Source: an uncultured Lachnospiraceae bacterium (GTDB lineage: Bacteria > Bacillota > Clostridia > Lachnospirales > Lachnospiraceae). Taken from it: a stretch of 64,000 bases of DNA. The position numbers were made by a program, and so were the translations under genes. The notes beneath the pieces were generated by a model. The model was not told where the DNA came from. It made no database searches and saw only the letters and a list, made by a program, of their open reading frames with translations. Below are positions 26,341 to 33,902 of the stretch, one piece after another; position 1 is the stretch's first letter; each line of letters starts with the position of its first letter. The stretch covers positions 18,041 through 82,040 of the forward strand of contig CANRMA010000014.1 in NCBI GenBank assembly GCA_947631625.1. Direction: 5' to 3'.

Positions 26341-27539
26341 CGACGCCCTTAGTTGAGATGGACGGAGACGAAATGACAAGAATTCTCTGGAAGATGATCA
26401 AGGATGAATTATTGCTTCCGTACATAGATCTGAAGACGGAATATTATGATCTGGGACTGGAACATCGTAATGAAACCGATGACAAGGTCACTATGGACAG
26501 CGCGGAAGCAACAAAGAAATACGGTGTGGCGGTAAAATGCGCGACTATAACGCCCAATGCGGCAAGAATGACGGAATATAATCTTAAGGAAATGTGGAAA
26601 AGCCCCAATGGCACGATCAGGGCGGCGTTGGACGGCACGGTATTTCGCGCGCCCATTATCGTAAAAGGGATAGAGCCGTGCGTTAAAAATTGGGAAAAGC
26701 CCATAACACTCGCGCGTCATGCCTATGGTGATGTATACAAGAACACAGAGATCAAAGTACCGGGCGCAGGAAAAGCTGAGCTTGTGTTTACTGCGCAGGA
26801 TGGTACGCAGATACGTGAGACCATACATAATTTTGATGGTCCGGGAATCATTCAGGGTATCCATAATACGGACAGATCCATAACAAGTTTTGCCAAAGCC
26901 TGCTTCAACTATGCGCTTGATACCAAACAGGATCTGTGGTTTGCGACCAAGGATACCATATCTAAGAAATATGACCATAATTTTAAGGATATCTTCCAGG
27001 ATATTTATGAAAAAGAATATGAAGATAAGTTTAAGGCTGCGGGAATTGAATACTTCTATACCTTAATAGATGATGCAGTGGCGCGTGTCATGAAGGCTAA
27101 GGGCGGCTTTATCTGGGCTTGCAAAAACTATGACGGTGATGTAATGAGCGATATGGTATCTTCTGCGTTTGGTTCGCTTGCAATGATGACCTCAGTATTG
27201 GTATCGCCTTCAGGCGTATATGAGTATGAGGCTGCGCACGGTACTGTACAGAGACATTATTATAAGCACTTGAAGGGCGAAGAAACTTCTACCAATTCGG
27301 TCGCTACGATCTTTGCATGGACGGGCGCGCTTAGGAAAAGAGGGGAGCTTGACGGAAATAAAGAACTTATGCAGTTTTCAGATAAGCTTGAAAAAGCTAC
27401 GGTACAGACTATAGAGAGCGGCAAGATGACCAAAGATCTGGCGCTTATCACATCTCTTAAAAATGTTACCGTGCTTAACAGTGAGAACTTCATAAAGGCT
27501 GTAAGAGAGACCTTTGACAGTTTATGGTATGTAATGTGA
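26322..27539 (+). CDS. icd: NADP-dependent isocitrate dehydrogenase (eukaryotic-type)
   Basis: 405 aa, homodimeric subfamily II enzyme that oxidatively decarboxylates isocitrate to 2-oxoglutarate, producing NADPH and the glutamate precursor. Family marks: [16 protein letters not shown] at the N terminus, the substrate serine region [17 protein letters not shown], the catalytic [11 protein letters not shown] and the NADP-binding [10 protein letters not shown]. It overlaps the GntR gene by 19 nt with a GAGGAGG site inside that gene, so the two are translated together. No aconitase or citrate synthase lies nearby. Confidence 0.95.
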   Translation: MERIKMTTPLVEMDGDEMTRILWKMIKDELLLPYIDLKTEYYDLGLEHRNETDDKVTMDSAEATKKYGVAVKCATITPNAARMTEYNLKEMWKSPNGTIRAALDGTVFRAPIIVKGIEPCVKNWEKPITLARHAYGDVYKNTEIKVPGAGKAELVFTAQDGTQIRETIHNFDGPGIIQGIHNTDRSITSFAKACFNYALDTKQDLWFATKDTISKKYDHNFKDIFQDIYEKEYEDKFKAAGIEYFYTLIDDAVARVMKAKGGFIWACKNYDGDVMSDMVSSAFGSLAMMTSVLVSPSGVYEYEAAHGTVQRHYYKHLKGEETSTNSVATIFAWTGALRKRGELDGNKELMQFSDKLEKATVQTIESGKMTKDLALITSLKNVTVLNSENFIKAVRETFDSLWYVM

Positions 27540-27554
27540 CATAGGTCATGATAT

Positions 27555-27595
27555 GGGATAGAGCGCAGGCATGAAACTGCGCTTTATCTGTCCCG
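27555..27595 (+). terminator. intrinsic terminator of icd
   Basis: AGCGCAG (27562-27568) pairs with CTGCGCT (27577-27583), extended outward by GGGATA with TATC..TCCC. The following T run is poor on the plus strand. It separates icd from the convergent ABC-F gene. Confidence 0.65.
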
Positions 27596-27646
27596 GTCTT
27601 TATATTGGTTTATATTTTATCTGGTAAAATGCGACGTTTTTCTTAA

Positions 27647-29635
27647 CTATTCGGATAAACTTTCCCACTGCTCATATAGTATTTTGAGTTCGGCTTCATT
27701 TTGGGACTTTTCTTTTGTGAGTTCCTGTAATTTTGCAACATCCGTACATACATCCGGAAGAGTCATGGTTTCGTCTATTTCTTTATTGCGCGTTTCGAGA
27801 GCTTCTATTGTATCTTCACATTTTTTCAGCGCATTTTCCTTCTTTCGGATCGCGGCCTGTTCTTCTTTACGGGTCTGCCATGCCTGCCTGCCGGAAGGAT
27901 CTGCCGCTGCGGACGTATTGAAATCCGGGGCTTTTGCGCCGCTTTTTGCGCATGCTGCAAAATTGCGTGGAAAAGCTGTTTTATCAGACGACGCGGCATT
28001 GTCTGATCCGGGCTGTGGGAGAGCGGCGTTCCGGGCTTTTTTTTCAAGATAATATTCATAATTGCCAAGATAGCCTGTAAGGGTTCCGTTCTCAAGTTCC
28101 AATATCCGGCTTGCGGTTTTATTAATAAAATAGCGGTCGTGCGAAACATATAGTATGGTTCCCGTATATCCGTTTATCGCAGACTCAAGTATTTCCTTGG
28201 ATATAATATCCAGATGGTTGGTAGGTTCGTCCAGGATCAGGAAGTTAGCTCCGGAGAGCATGAGCTTGGCGAGTGAAAGGCGGCCGCGTTCACCGCCGCT
28301 TAAGGACTCTATTTTTTTGAACACGTCGTCGCCCGTAAACAAAAAAGCGGCCAAAGTATTACGGATCTGCGTATTGTTTAACGTAGGATATTCGTCTGAG
28401 ATTTCGTCAAACAGTGTCTTTTCGGTATGAAGCACATGATGTTCCTGATCATAATAGCCTGTTTCGACGTTTGCGCCTAATTTCAGCAGGCCCTTATCGG
28501 GCGTGAGCAGTTCGTTGATGATCTTTAATATGGTAGTCTTTCCGGTTCCGTTATCGCCTATTATGGCTACATGCTCACCTCGTTTAATGTCAAATGAAAG
28601 GTTTTCGAAGAGAGTAACGCCGTCAAAAGATTTGGCTATATTTTCAACATGGAGAACGTCGTTGCCGCTGATGATCCCAGGTTCCAATTTAAGGTTCATG
28701 TCGGACCTTATCTGTGACGGCTTATCCAAAGCTTCGATCCTGTTCAACATTTTTTCGCGGCTTTCTGCGCGTTTAATGGATTTTTCACGATTAAAGGATT
28801 TGAGCTTTTCAATGACCTCTTCCTGTCGCTTTATCTCTTTTTGCTGATTTATATATGCATTGTACTGCGCAATGCGCAGGATTTCTTTTTTGGCGGCATA
28901 TTCGGAATAATTGCCCGTAAATGAACAGGCCTTTGTGTTATCAAGTTCGATCACTTTGCCGGCTATCTTATCAAGAAAATAGCGGTCGTGGGATACGACG
29001 ATAACAGCGCCCTTATAATTTAACAGATAAGTCTCAAGCCATGTAATGGAAGACATGTCAAGATGGTTTGTGGGCTCGTCAAGAATGATTAGGTCAGGTT
29101 TTTGCAATAGCAGTTTCCCTAAGGCCACACGGGTTTTCTGCCCTCCCGAGAGGGTGGAGATGGATTTGGAGAACTCGCTTTCTTCAAATCCGAGGCCTTT
29201 TAAAACGCCTGTCAGTTCGCTTTTATATGCATAGCCGCCTCCGGACTCAAAAGCATGAGTTAGTCTTGAATAAGTTTCCATGAGCATGGAAAGTTCGTTT
29301 TCGTCGGCGGTCTTCATCTTAATTTCCACGTCACGTAATTGACTCTCTAAGTCAATCAACCCCTGCTTGACGGACAGCAGTTCATCATAAATGGTATTTT
29401 CTCCCGATACGGTCTGATGTTGGGCAAGATATCCGATGCTTTTGTCTTTGGCAAGGATAACGCTGCCGTTGTCGGTTTCCAGTTCGCCGACTATGATCTT
29501 AAGAAGCGTGGTCTTGCCTGCGCCGTTTATTCCTACAATGGCCGCTTTTTCGTAATCTTCTATATGAAAAGAAACTTCGCTTAAAACAGTGGTTTCTGCG
29601 AATGATTTATCTATTTTGTTGACTGAAAGTATCAT
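27647..29635 (-). CDS. ABC-F family ATP-binding protein
   Basis: 662 aa soluble protein with two ABC domains and no membrane part. Domain 1 has Walker A GINGAGKTT, signature LSGGQKTR and Walker B LIILDEPTNHLD; domain 2 has GDNGTGKTT, LSGGERGR and LILDEPTNHLD. The domains are joined by the charged helical P-site linker (about 240-300), and a coiled-coil tail (about 590-660) follows an Ala-rich spacer. ABC-F proteins act on ribosomes (translation factors or antibiotic target protection); the length and coiled-coil tail resemble the housekeeping Uup/YdiF group more than a resistance factor. Single gene on the minus strand. Confidence 0.92.
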   Translation of the reverse strand: MILSVNKIDKSFAETTVLSEVSFHIEDYEKAAIVGINGAGKTTLLKIIVGELETDNGSVILAKDKSIGYLAQHQTVSGENTIYDELLSVKQGLIDLESQLRDVEIKMKTADENELSMLMETYSRLTHAFESGGGYAYKSELTGVLKGLGFEESEFSKSISTLSGGQKTRVALGKLLLQKPDLIILDEPTNHLDMSSITWLETYLLNYKGAVIVVSHDRYFLDKIAGKVIELDNTKACSFTGNYSEYAAKKEILRIAQYNAYINQQKEIKRQEEVIEKLKSFNREKSIKRAESREKMLNRIEALDKPSQIRSDMNLKLEPGIISGNDVLHVENIAKSFDGVTLFENLSFDIKRGEHVAIIGDNGTGKTTILKIINELLTPDKGLLKLGANVETGYYDQEHHVLHTEKTLFDEISDEYPTLNNTQIRNTLAAFLFTGDDVFKKIESLSGGERGRLSLAKLMLSGANFLILDEPTNHLDIISKEILESAINGYTGTILYVSHDRYFINKTASRILELENGTLTGYLGNYEYYLEKKARNAALPQPGSDNAASSDKTAFPRNFAACAKSGAKAPDFNTSAAADPSGRQAWQTRKEEQAAIRKKENALKKCEDTIEALETRNKEIDETMTLPDVCTDVAKLQELTKEKSQNEAELKILYEQWESLSE

Positions 29636-29681
29636 ATGATAGAACCTGTGCCTTTCCGGATATATGTTTATTCAATGCAGA

Positions 29682-30494
29682 TCATTTTTCCGTATTTTCA
29701 TAAAGAAGCAGCTTTTTGATCCGCGTATACTTCTTTTCGGGAAGAGGAAGCTGCGTTCCGTCGGACAAAGTTACCGCAAAGCGGCGGATATTTGTTACAT
29801 GAGCGGGATTTATCAGGTAGCCGGAGTGTATGCGCACAAAAAGATCCGGGTATTTTTTTTCAAATTTTGACAGAGTCTCATTTACGGTGATAACGTCGTT
29901 TCCCGTATGTATCTGGAGTTTGGCGGAATGTTTTATGGTTTCGATATACAAAATGTGCGCCGCCGCGATCCGGTTGATATATCCATCAGATGACTTTACG
30001 GTAATATGTTGCTCCGGTTCCGTATGGGCATGCATCGACGCAAGTATGCTTTCTGAGTGGATGGGATAGATAGTGTCGCGGTTGTCATACGGCCATGAGT
30101 TGCTGATGTGCAGACTTACTATCATAGGCTGATATTTTGGCCCGTCGGCGGTCTGTACTTTTTTATCGCACCATGTATAGTGCAGACGTTGGTCGTGCAC
30201 ATCTGTATTGCCATTGGGATAATGCGTATAAATGTCATAATGGAGCAGAACCTCCTTCACGTGAATGTGAGGGGAAACACACAAAGCTTTGATGTCGCCC
30301 ATGGTAAAAGTCAGAGAGTGATCTTCCAACGCATAAGCCTGCATAAGATTTTCCTTGCCCTGTATCTGCTGGCGCGTGGCCGGACCTATCCACAACACAT
30401 CGTCGCTTATATGCTCAAAGAATGGCGTCAGATTGTTTTTGTAATATTCTTTTATTATATAGATGGAGAGTCTGATGATATCGTCTTTTTTCAT
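29682..30494 (-). CDS. NTF2-like (SnoaL_3) / LytTR DNA-binding regulator
   Basis: 270 aa with two domains: residues about 1-150 look like the SnoaL/NTF2-like ligand-binding fold (FFEHISDDVLWIGPATRQQIQGKE, TYHYPNG-like segment HYPNGNTDVHDQR), residues about 165-265 are a LytTR DNA-binding domain (ILYIETIKHSAKLQIHTG, FVRIHSGYLINPAHV, LPLPEKKY). There is no receiver domain, so it probably responds to a small molecule bound by the N-terminal half. The frame is open to 30593, but AGAGGT ahead of the Met at 30494 and the domain border favour the shorter start. It is divergent from the chemoreceptor operon and may control it (inference). Confidence 0.8.
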   Translation of the reverse strand: MKKDDIIRLSIYIIKEYYKNNLTPFFEHISDDVLWIGPATRQQIQGKENLMQAYALEDHSLTFTMGDIKALCVSPHIHVKEVLLHYDIYTHYPNGNTDVHDQRLHYTWCDKKVQTADGPKYQPMIVSLHISNSWPYDNRDTIYPIHSESILASMHAHTEPEQHITVKSSDGYINRIAAAHILYIETIKHSAKLQIHTGNDVITVNETLSKFEKKYPDLFVRIHSGYLINPAHVTNIRRFAVTLSDGTQLPLPEKKYTRIKKLLLYENTEK

Positions 30495-30669
30495 AATACC
30501 TCTATTAACAAGCATCGCAGGGCCTTTGCTGCAATACGCTGCTTTTTCAAACCGCTGCGTTTTCAAACGAAATATTTTAAGGTAAATACCCAACTTTCTA
30601 CATTATACATTACAAAATACTTAAGCACAAGTGATTTAACAAAGAAAACAAGTGAATGACAAAATTATA

Positions 30670-30740
30670 TTGAATAAAGCAATAATTAATTTATAATAAA
30701 TAATGTGTATCGGGGGGGGGTAAAACGCTGAGACGTTTTA
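30670..30740 (+). promoter_or_regulatory. promoter and G9 tract plus hairpin in the leader of the chemoreceptor operon
   Basis: TTGAAT (30670-30675) and TATAAT (30692-30697), 16 nt apart, form a good promoter in the 314-nt gap between the divergent LytTR gene and the chemoreceptor. A run of nine G (30712-30720) lies just past the expected start, directly followed by the palindrome TAAAACG-CTGAGA-CGTTTTA (30721-30740). The rest of the gap is AT-rich without genes. Confidence 0.6.
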
Positions 30741-30808
30741 GACATCATAAGAAATCATAAGATATCAAAACAAAAAATACTTTATTAATAGGATAAGGAG
30801 ATCTGAAA

Positions 30809-32794
30809 ATGCAATTACAGAAGCTGAGTTTCAATGTCAACAGGAAAGCAAACAGATCGGTGCGCAGAATTATCACAGGGCTGTGTACTTTGGCGGGTCT
30901 GATCGTTTTGGGGATCATTCTTTTTTATACGGTCAGGAACAACAGCGCCAAGGTGCAGCTATACAGTTCACAGATAGGCGCTAAGATGTCTCAGAAAGCG
31001 GCACTGATAGATTCGGTTGCGGCGGGAGCTCCGGTAGGGGCGGATACGGAAGAATACTATACATATGTGGATTCGCTTGCGGCGCTTTATGACGACGTAT
31101 CGGCGGTCTATGTCTGTGTGGAGCAGGACGGCGTGATCTATCAGGACGGAATTATGACATATATGTCAGGCGGTTGGACGCCGGATGAGGATTTTTTGGT
31201 AACCGAGAGAGCATGGTATTCCGGAGCGGCGGCTATGGATGATGTGTATGTGTCTGAGCCGTATGTGGATGAGCAGACCGGCAACATCTGCGTCACTCTT
31301 TCCAAGGCGATAATACATAACGGAGAAGTAGTGGGCGTTGCGGGATTGGATATGTACATGGACGATCTGGTTGCTTTGATAGAAGGTTCATATTCCGGCG
31401 GCAGCTATGTGTTTTTAACGACGAAAGAAGGCGTCATACTGACGCATCCGGATGAGGAGTTTGCGTTAAGTACGAGTAAAAGTACGACGACGGCGGAAGC
31501 GTTGGGCGGCCAATATGAAAAGGTGTGTGAGAAAGCCCTGTCAACCAAACTTATCATGGATTATAAGGGCGGGCTGAAATTCGCCACCGGTAATCCGATC
31601 GATGTGACGGGTTGGAACGCCGTAGCCGTAATATCACTTTCAGGCGTGTTTGTCGTGATAATTTTTACGGTCATACTGACGGCAGTGCTGTGTTTTGCGC
31701 TGAGCCGCGTGGTCAAACAACAGCTTATAAGCAGTATAAGTCCCATGTTTATGCCGCTTGAGAAACTGGCGGCGAACGTAAGCAAGATATCTGAGGGACA
31801 GTTAGACTATCATTTCGTGGTGGATGAGCAGTCGCAGGAGGTAAATGCGCTGTCGGTTGCCTTAAACGATACAATGGAGAAACTAGAGCACTATATATCT
31901 GAGATAACCAATACCGTGACGGCCATTTCGGAGAAAAATCTGGATCTTGATGTGGACGGCGAGTATGCAGGCGATTATAAGAAGATCAAGGATGCGTTGG
32001 TCGATATAATGGAAACGCTAAATCACAGCTTCGCGGAGATCAACGAACAGGCAGCGATGGTTCTGCATTTTTCAAAGGATCTGTCCGCGACCAGTGAGAA
32101 TGTTGCAATGGCGGCGACTGCACAGAATACGTCCGTACAGAGCGCGTCGGATGAAATGGGAACGCTGACTGACAATATGGAGAAGATTGCGGAATTTGCA
32201 GCATCCATAAGGGAGAACACTGATTATGTGAACAGTCATCTTTCCGTTGGAAATGCTGAAATGAACGAACTGGTAGGGGCAATGGATGAGATCGCGGCTT
32301 GTTATGATGAGATCGCGGGCTTCGTGACAGAGATAAATGCCATTGCAAGCCAGACAAATCTGCTTGCCTTAAACGCTTCGATCGAGGCGGCGAGAGCCGG
32401 AGAAGCCGGCAAAGGTTTTGCCGTAGTGGCTGACGAGATATCCAGTCTGTCGGCAAGCAGCTCGGAATCCAGCGCCAATATAAGCGATGTTATTACGAAG
32501 TCTCTTGCGTCCGTGGAACGCGGCAAAAATCTTGTGGAAAAAGTAGATAAGACCATATCGGACAGCGCTAAGCATTCGGCGGACAGCATGTCAATGGTTG
32601 ATGAGATAGTAAGTTTTGTGGATACGCAGAAAAATTCGGCAGACGAGGTTTTGGCAAGTATACGTTCCGTTAGCGGAATGGTTGAGAATAATGCGGCCAA
32701 CGCCGAAGAAAACGCAGCCATATCGGCCAGCCTTGGAGAGTGCGCACAGTCTTTGATGGACACGGTCGCGCAGTTCAGATTGAAAAAATCATAA
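30809..32794 (+). CDS. methyl-accepting chemotaxis protein with Cache sensor
   Basis: 661 aa chemoreceptor: transmembrane helix at about 20-42, a periplasmic-side Cache-type sensor at about 45-270 (AWYSGAAAMDDVYVSEPYVDEQTG, the typical Cache strand), second helix at about 275-300, HAMP at about 302-360, and the cytoplasmic signalling domain with the invariant tip EINAIASQTNLLALNASIEAARAGE broken here as the well-known hairpin. It reports ligand levels to CheA/CheW, which are not in the window. GGATAAGGAG precedes the ATG. First gene of a run of five same-strand signalling genes with gaps of 40, 10, -4 and 30 nt. Confidence 0.93.
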   Translation: MQLQKLSFNVNRKANRSVRRIITGLCTLAGLIVLGIILFYTVRNNSAKVQLYSSQIGAKMSQKAALIDSVAAGAPVGADTEEYYTYVDSLAALYDDVSAVYVCVEQDGVIYQDGIMTYMSGGWTPDEDFLVTERAWYSGAAAMDDVYVSEPYVDEQTGNICVTLSKAIIHNGEVVGVAGLDMYMDDLVALIEGSYSGGSYVFLTTKEGVILTHPDEEFALSTSKSTTTAEALGGQYEKVCEKALSTKLIMDYKGGLKFATGNPIDVTGWNAVAVISLSGVFVVIIFTVILTAVLCFALSRVVKQQLISSISPMFMPLEKLAANVSKISEGQLDYHFVVDEQSQEVNALSVALNDTMEKLEHYISEITNTVTAISEKNLDLDVDGEYAGDYKKIKDALVDIMETLNHSFAEINEQAAMVLHFSKDLSATSENVAMAATAQNTSVQSASDEMGTLTDNMEKIAEFAASIRENTDYVNSHLSVGNAEMNELVGAMDEIAACYDEIAGFVTEINAIASQTNLLALNASIEAARAGEAGKGFAVVADEISSLSASSSESSANISDVITKSLASVERGKNLVEKVDKTISDSAKHSADSMSMVDEIVSFVDTQKNSADEVLASIRSVSGMVENNAANAEENAAISASLGECAQSLMDTVAQFRLKKS

Positions 32795-32833
32795 AATATG
32801 CGACGTTAATATAAACGGGAGGCTCATTCTGTT

Positions 32834-33892
32834 ATGGTTGAAAAAAGAATACTGGTCATTGATGACGACACTGCGAACCTCACAATGGCAAACAATATAC
32901 TAAGCGCGGCAGGAATGCGTGTAAGCTGCGTGAAGTCAGGTGAGATGGCGGTCAGGTTTCTGCAGACCAATAAACCGGATCTGATCCTTCTGGATGTACA
33001 CATGCCGGGAATGGACGGTTTTGAGACTCTGTCCGCAATCAGGGGAAAGGGCGGATCAAAGACTGACCGTTCTTCCGACCCGGAAGTTTCTGACATACCT
33101 GTCATATTTCTCACGGCGGATGATGACAGCGATACCGAAACCAGAGGGCTTCGGGCCGGAGCCATGGATTTTATCAGAAAACCGTTTGTGCCGGACGTAC
33201 TGCTTCTGCGAGTCAATCATGCCATAGATCTGACGCGCCTTCAGGCTGATCTGGCGCATGAAGTGGAGAAGAAAACGCAGGAAGTTATGGCGCAGACTCA
33301 AAAACTGTCAAGGCTGTCAACACAGGCGGTCATGGCGCTTGCCGGCGCTATCGATGCGAAGGATACTTATACTAACGGACATTCGTCGCGTGTGGCGGAT
33401 TATTCAAGAACCATTGCGGAATTGGCAGGTTTTACCCATGAAGCGCAGGAAGAACTCTATATGATAGGGCTGCTTCATGATGTGGGAAAGATCGGAATAC
33501 CCAATGCCATTATCAATAAAACGTCCAGACTGACCGATGAAGAATATGAGATAATTAAATCCCATCCCGTTTTGGGTGAAAAGATATTGAAGAGAATACC
33601 TGAGTTTCCCAAATTATTGATGGGCGCGAGATATCACCATGAAAGATACGACGGAAAAGGTTATCCGGACGGATTGATCGGAAAAGACATTCCGGTGGAG
33701 GCGCGAATTATAGCCGTTGCAGACGCTTACGATGCAATGAGCTCCAGAAGAAGTTACCGTGGCGTGCTTCCGCAGGCGCAGATACGCGCCGAGATTGAGG
33801 AAGGCAAGGGAACGCAGTTTGATCCTGTCTTCGCGGATATAATGTTGTCTATGATCGATGCGGACACGGATTATCAGATGAGAGAGAAATAG
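32834..33892 (+). CDS. response regulator with HD-GYP c-di-GMP phosphodiesterase domain
   Basis: 352 aa: receiver domain at about 4-130 with phospho-acceptor Asp54 (ILLDVHMPGMDGF) and a conserved Lys in RKPF; short coiled linker; HD-GYP domain at about 160-345 with HSSRVADYS, the metal pair LLHDVGKIGIP and HHERYDGKGYPDGL (the GYP signature intact). Expected to degrade cyclic di-GMP when phosphorylated, probably by one of the two kinases encoded just downstream. CGGGAGG lies ahead of ATG. Confidence 0.93.
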   Translation: MVEKRILVIDDDTANLTMANNILSAAGMRVSCVKSGEMAVRFLQTNKPDLILLDVHMPGMDGFETLSAIRGKGGSKTDRSSDPEVSDIPVIFLTADDDSDTETRGLRAGAMDFIRKPFVPDVLLLRVNHAIDLTRLQADLAHEVEKKTQEVMAQTQKLSRLSTQAVMALAGAIDAKDTYTNGHSSRVADYSRTIAELAGFTHEAQEELYMIGLLHDVGKIGIPNAIINKTSRLTDEEYEIIKSHPVLGEKILKRIPEFPKLLMGARYHHERYDGKGYPDGLIGKDIPVEARIIAVADAYDAMSSRRSYRGVLPQAQIRAEIEEGKGTQFDPVFADIMLSMIDADTDYQMREK

Positions 33893-33902
33893 GCGGTGAG
33901 AT

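Noticed and set aside
27647..29635. ABC-F antibiotic resistance factor
   Set aside because: Length, tail and solitary setting resemble housekeeping ABC-F proteins; no resistance context, so only the family is called.
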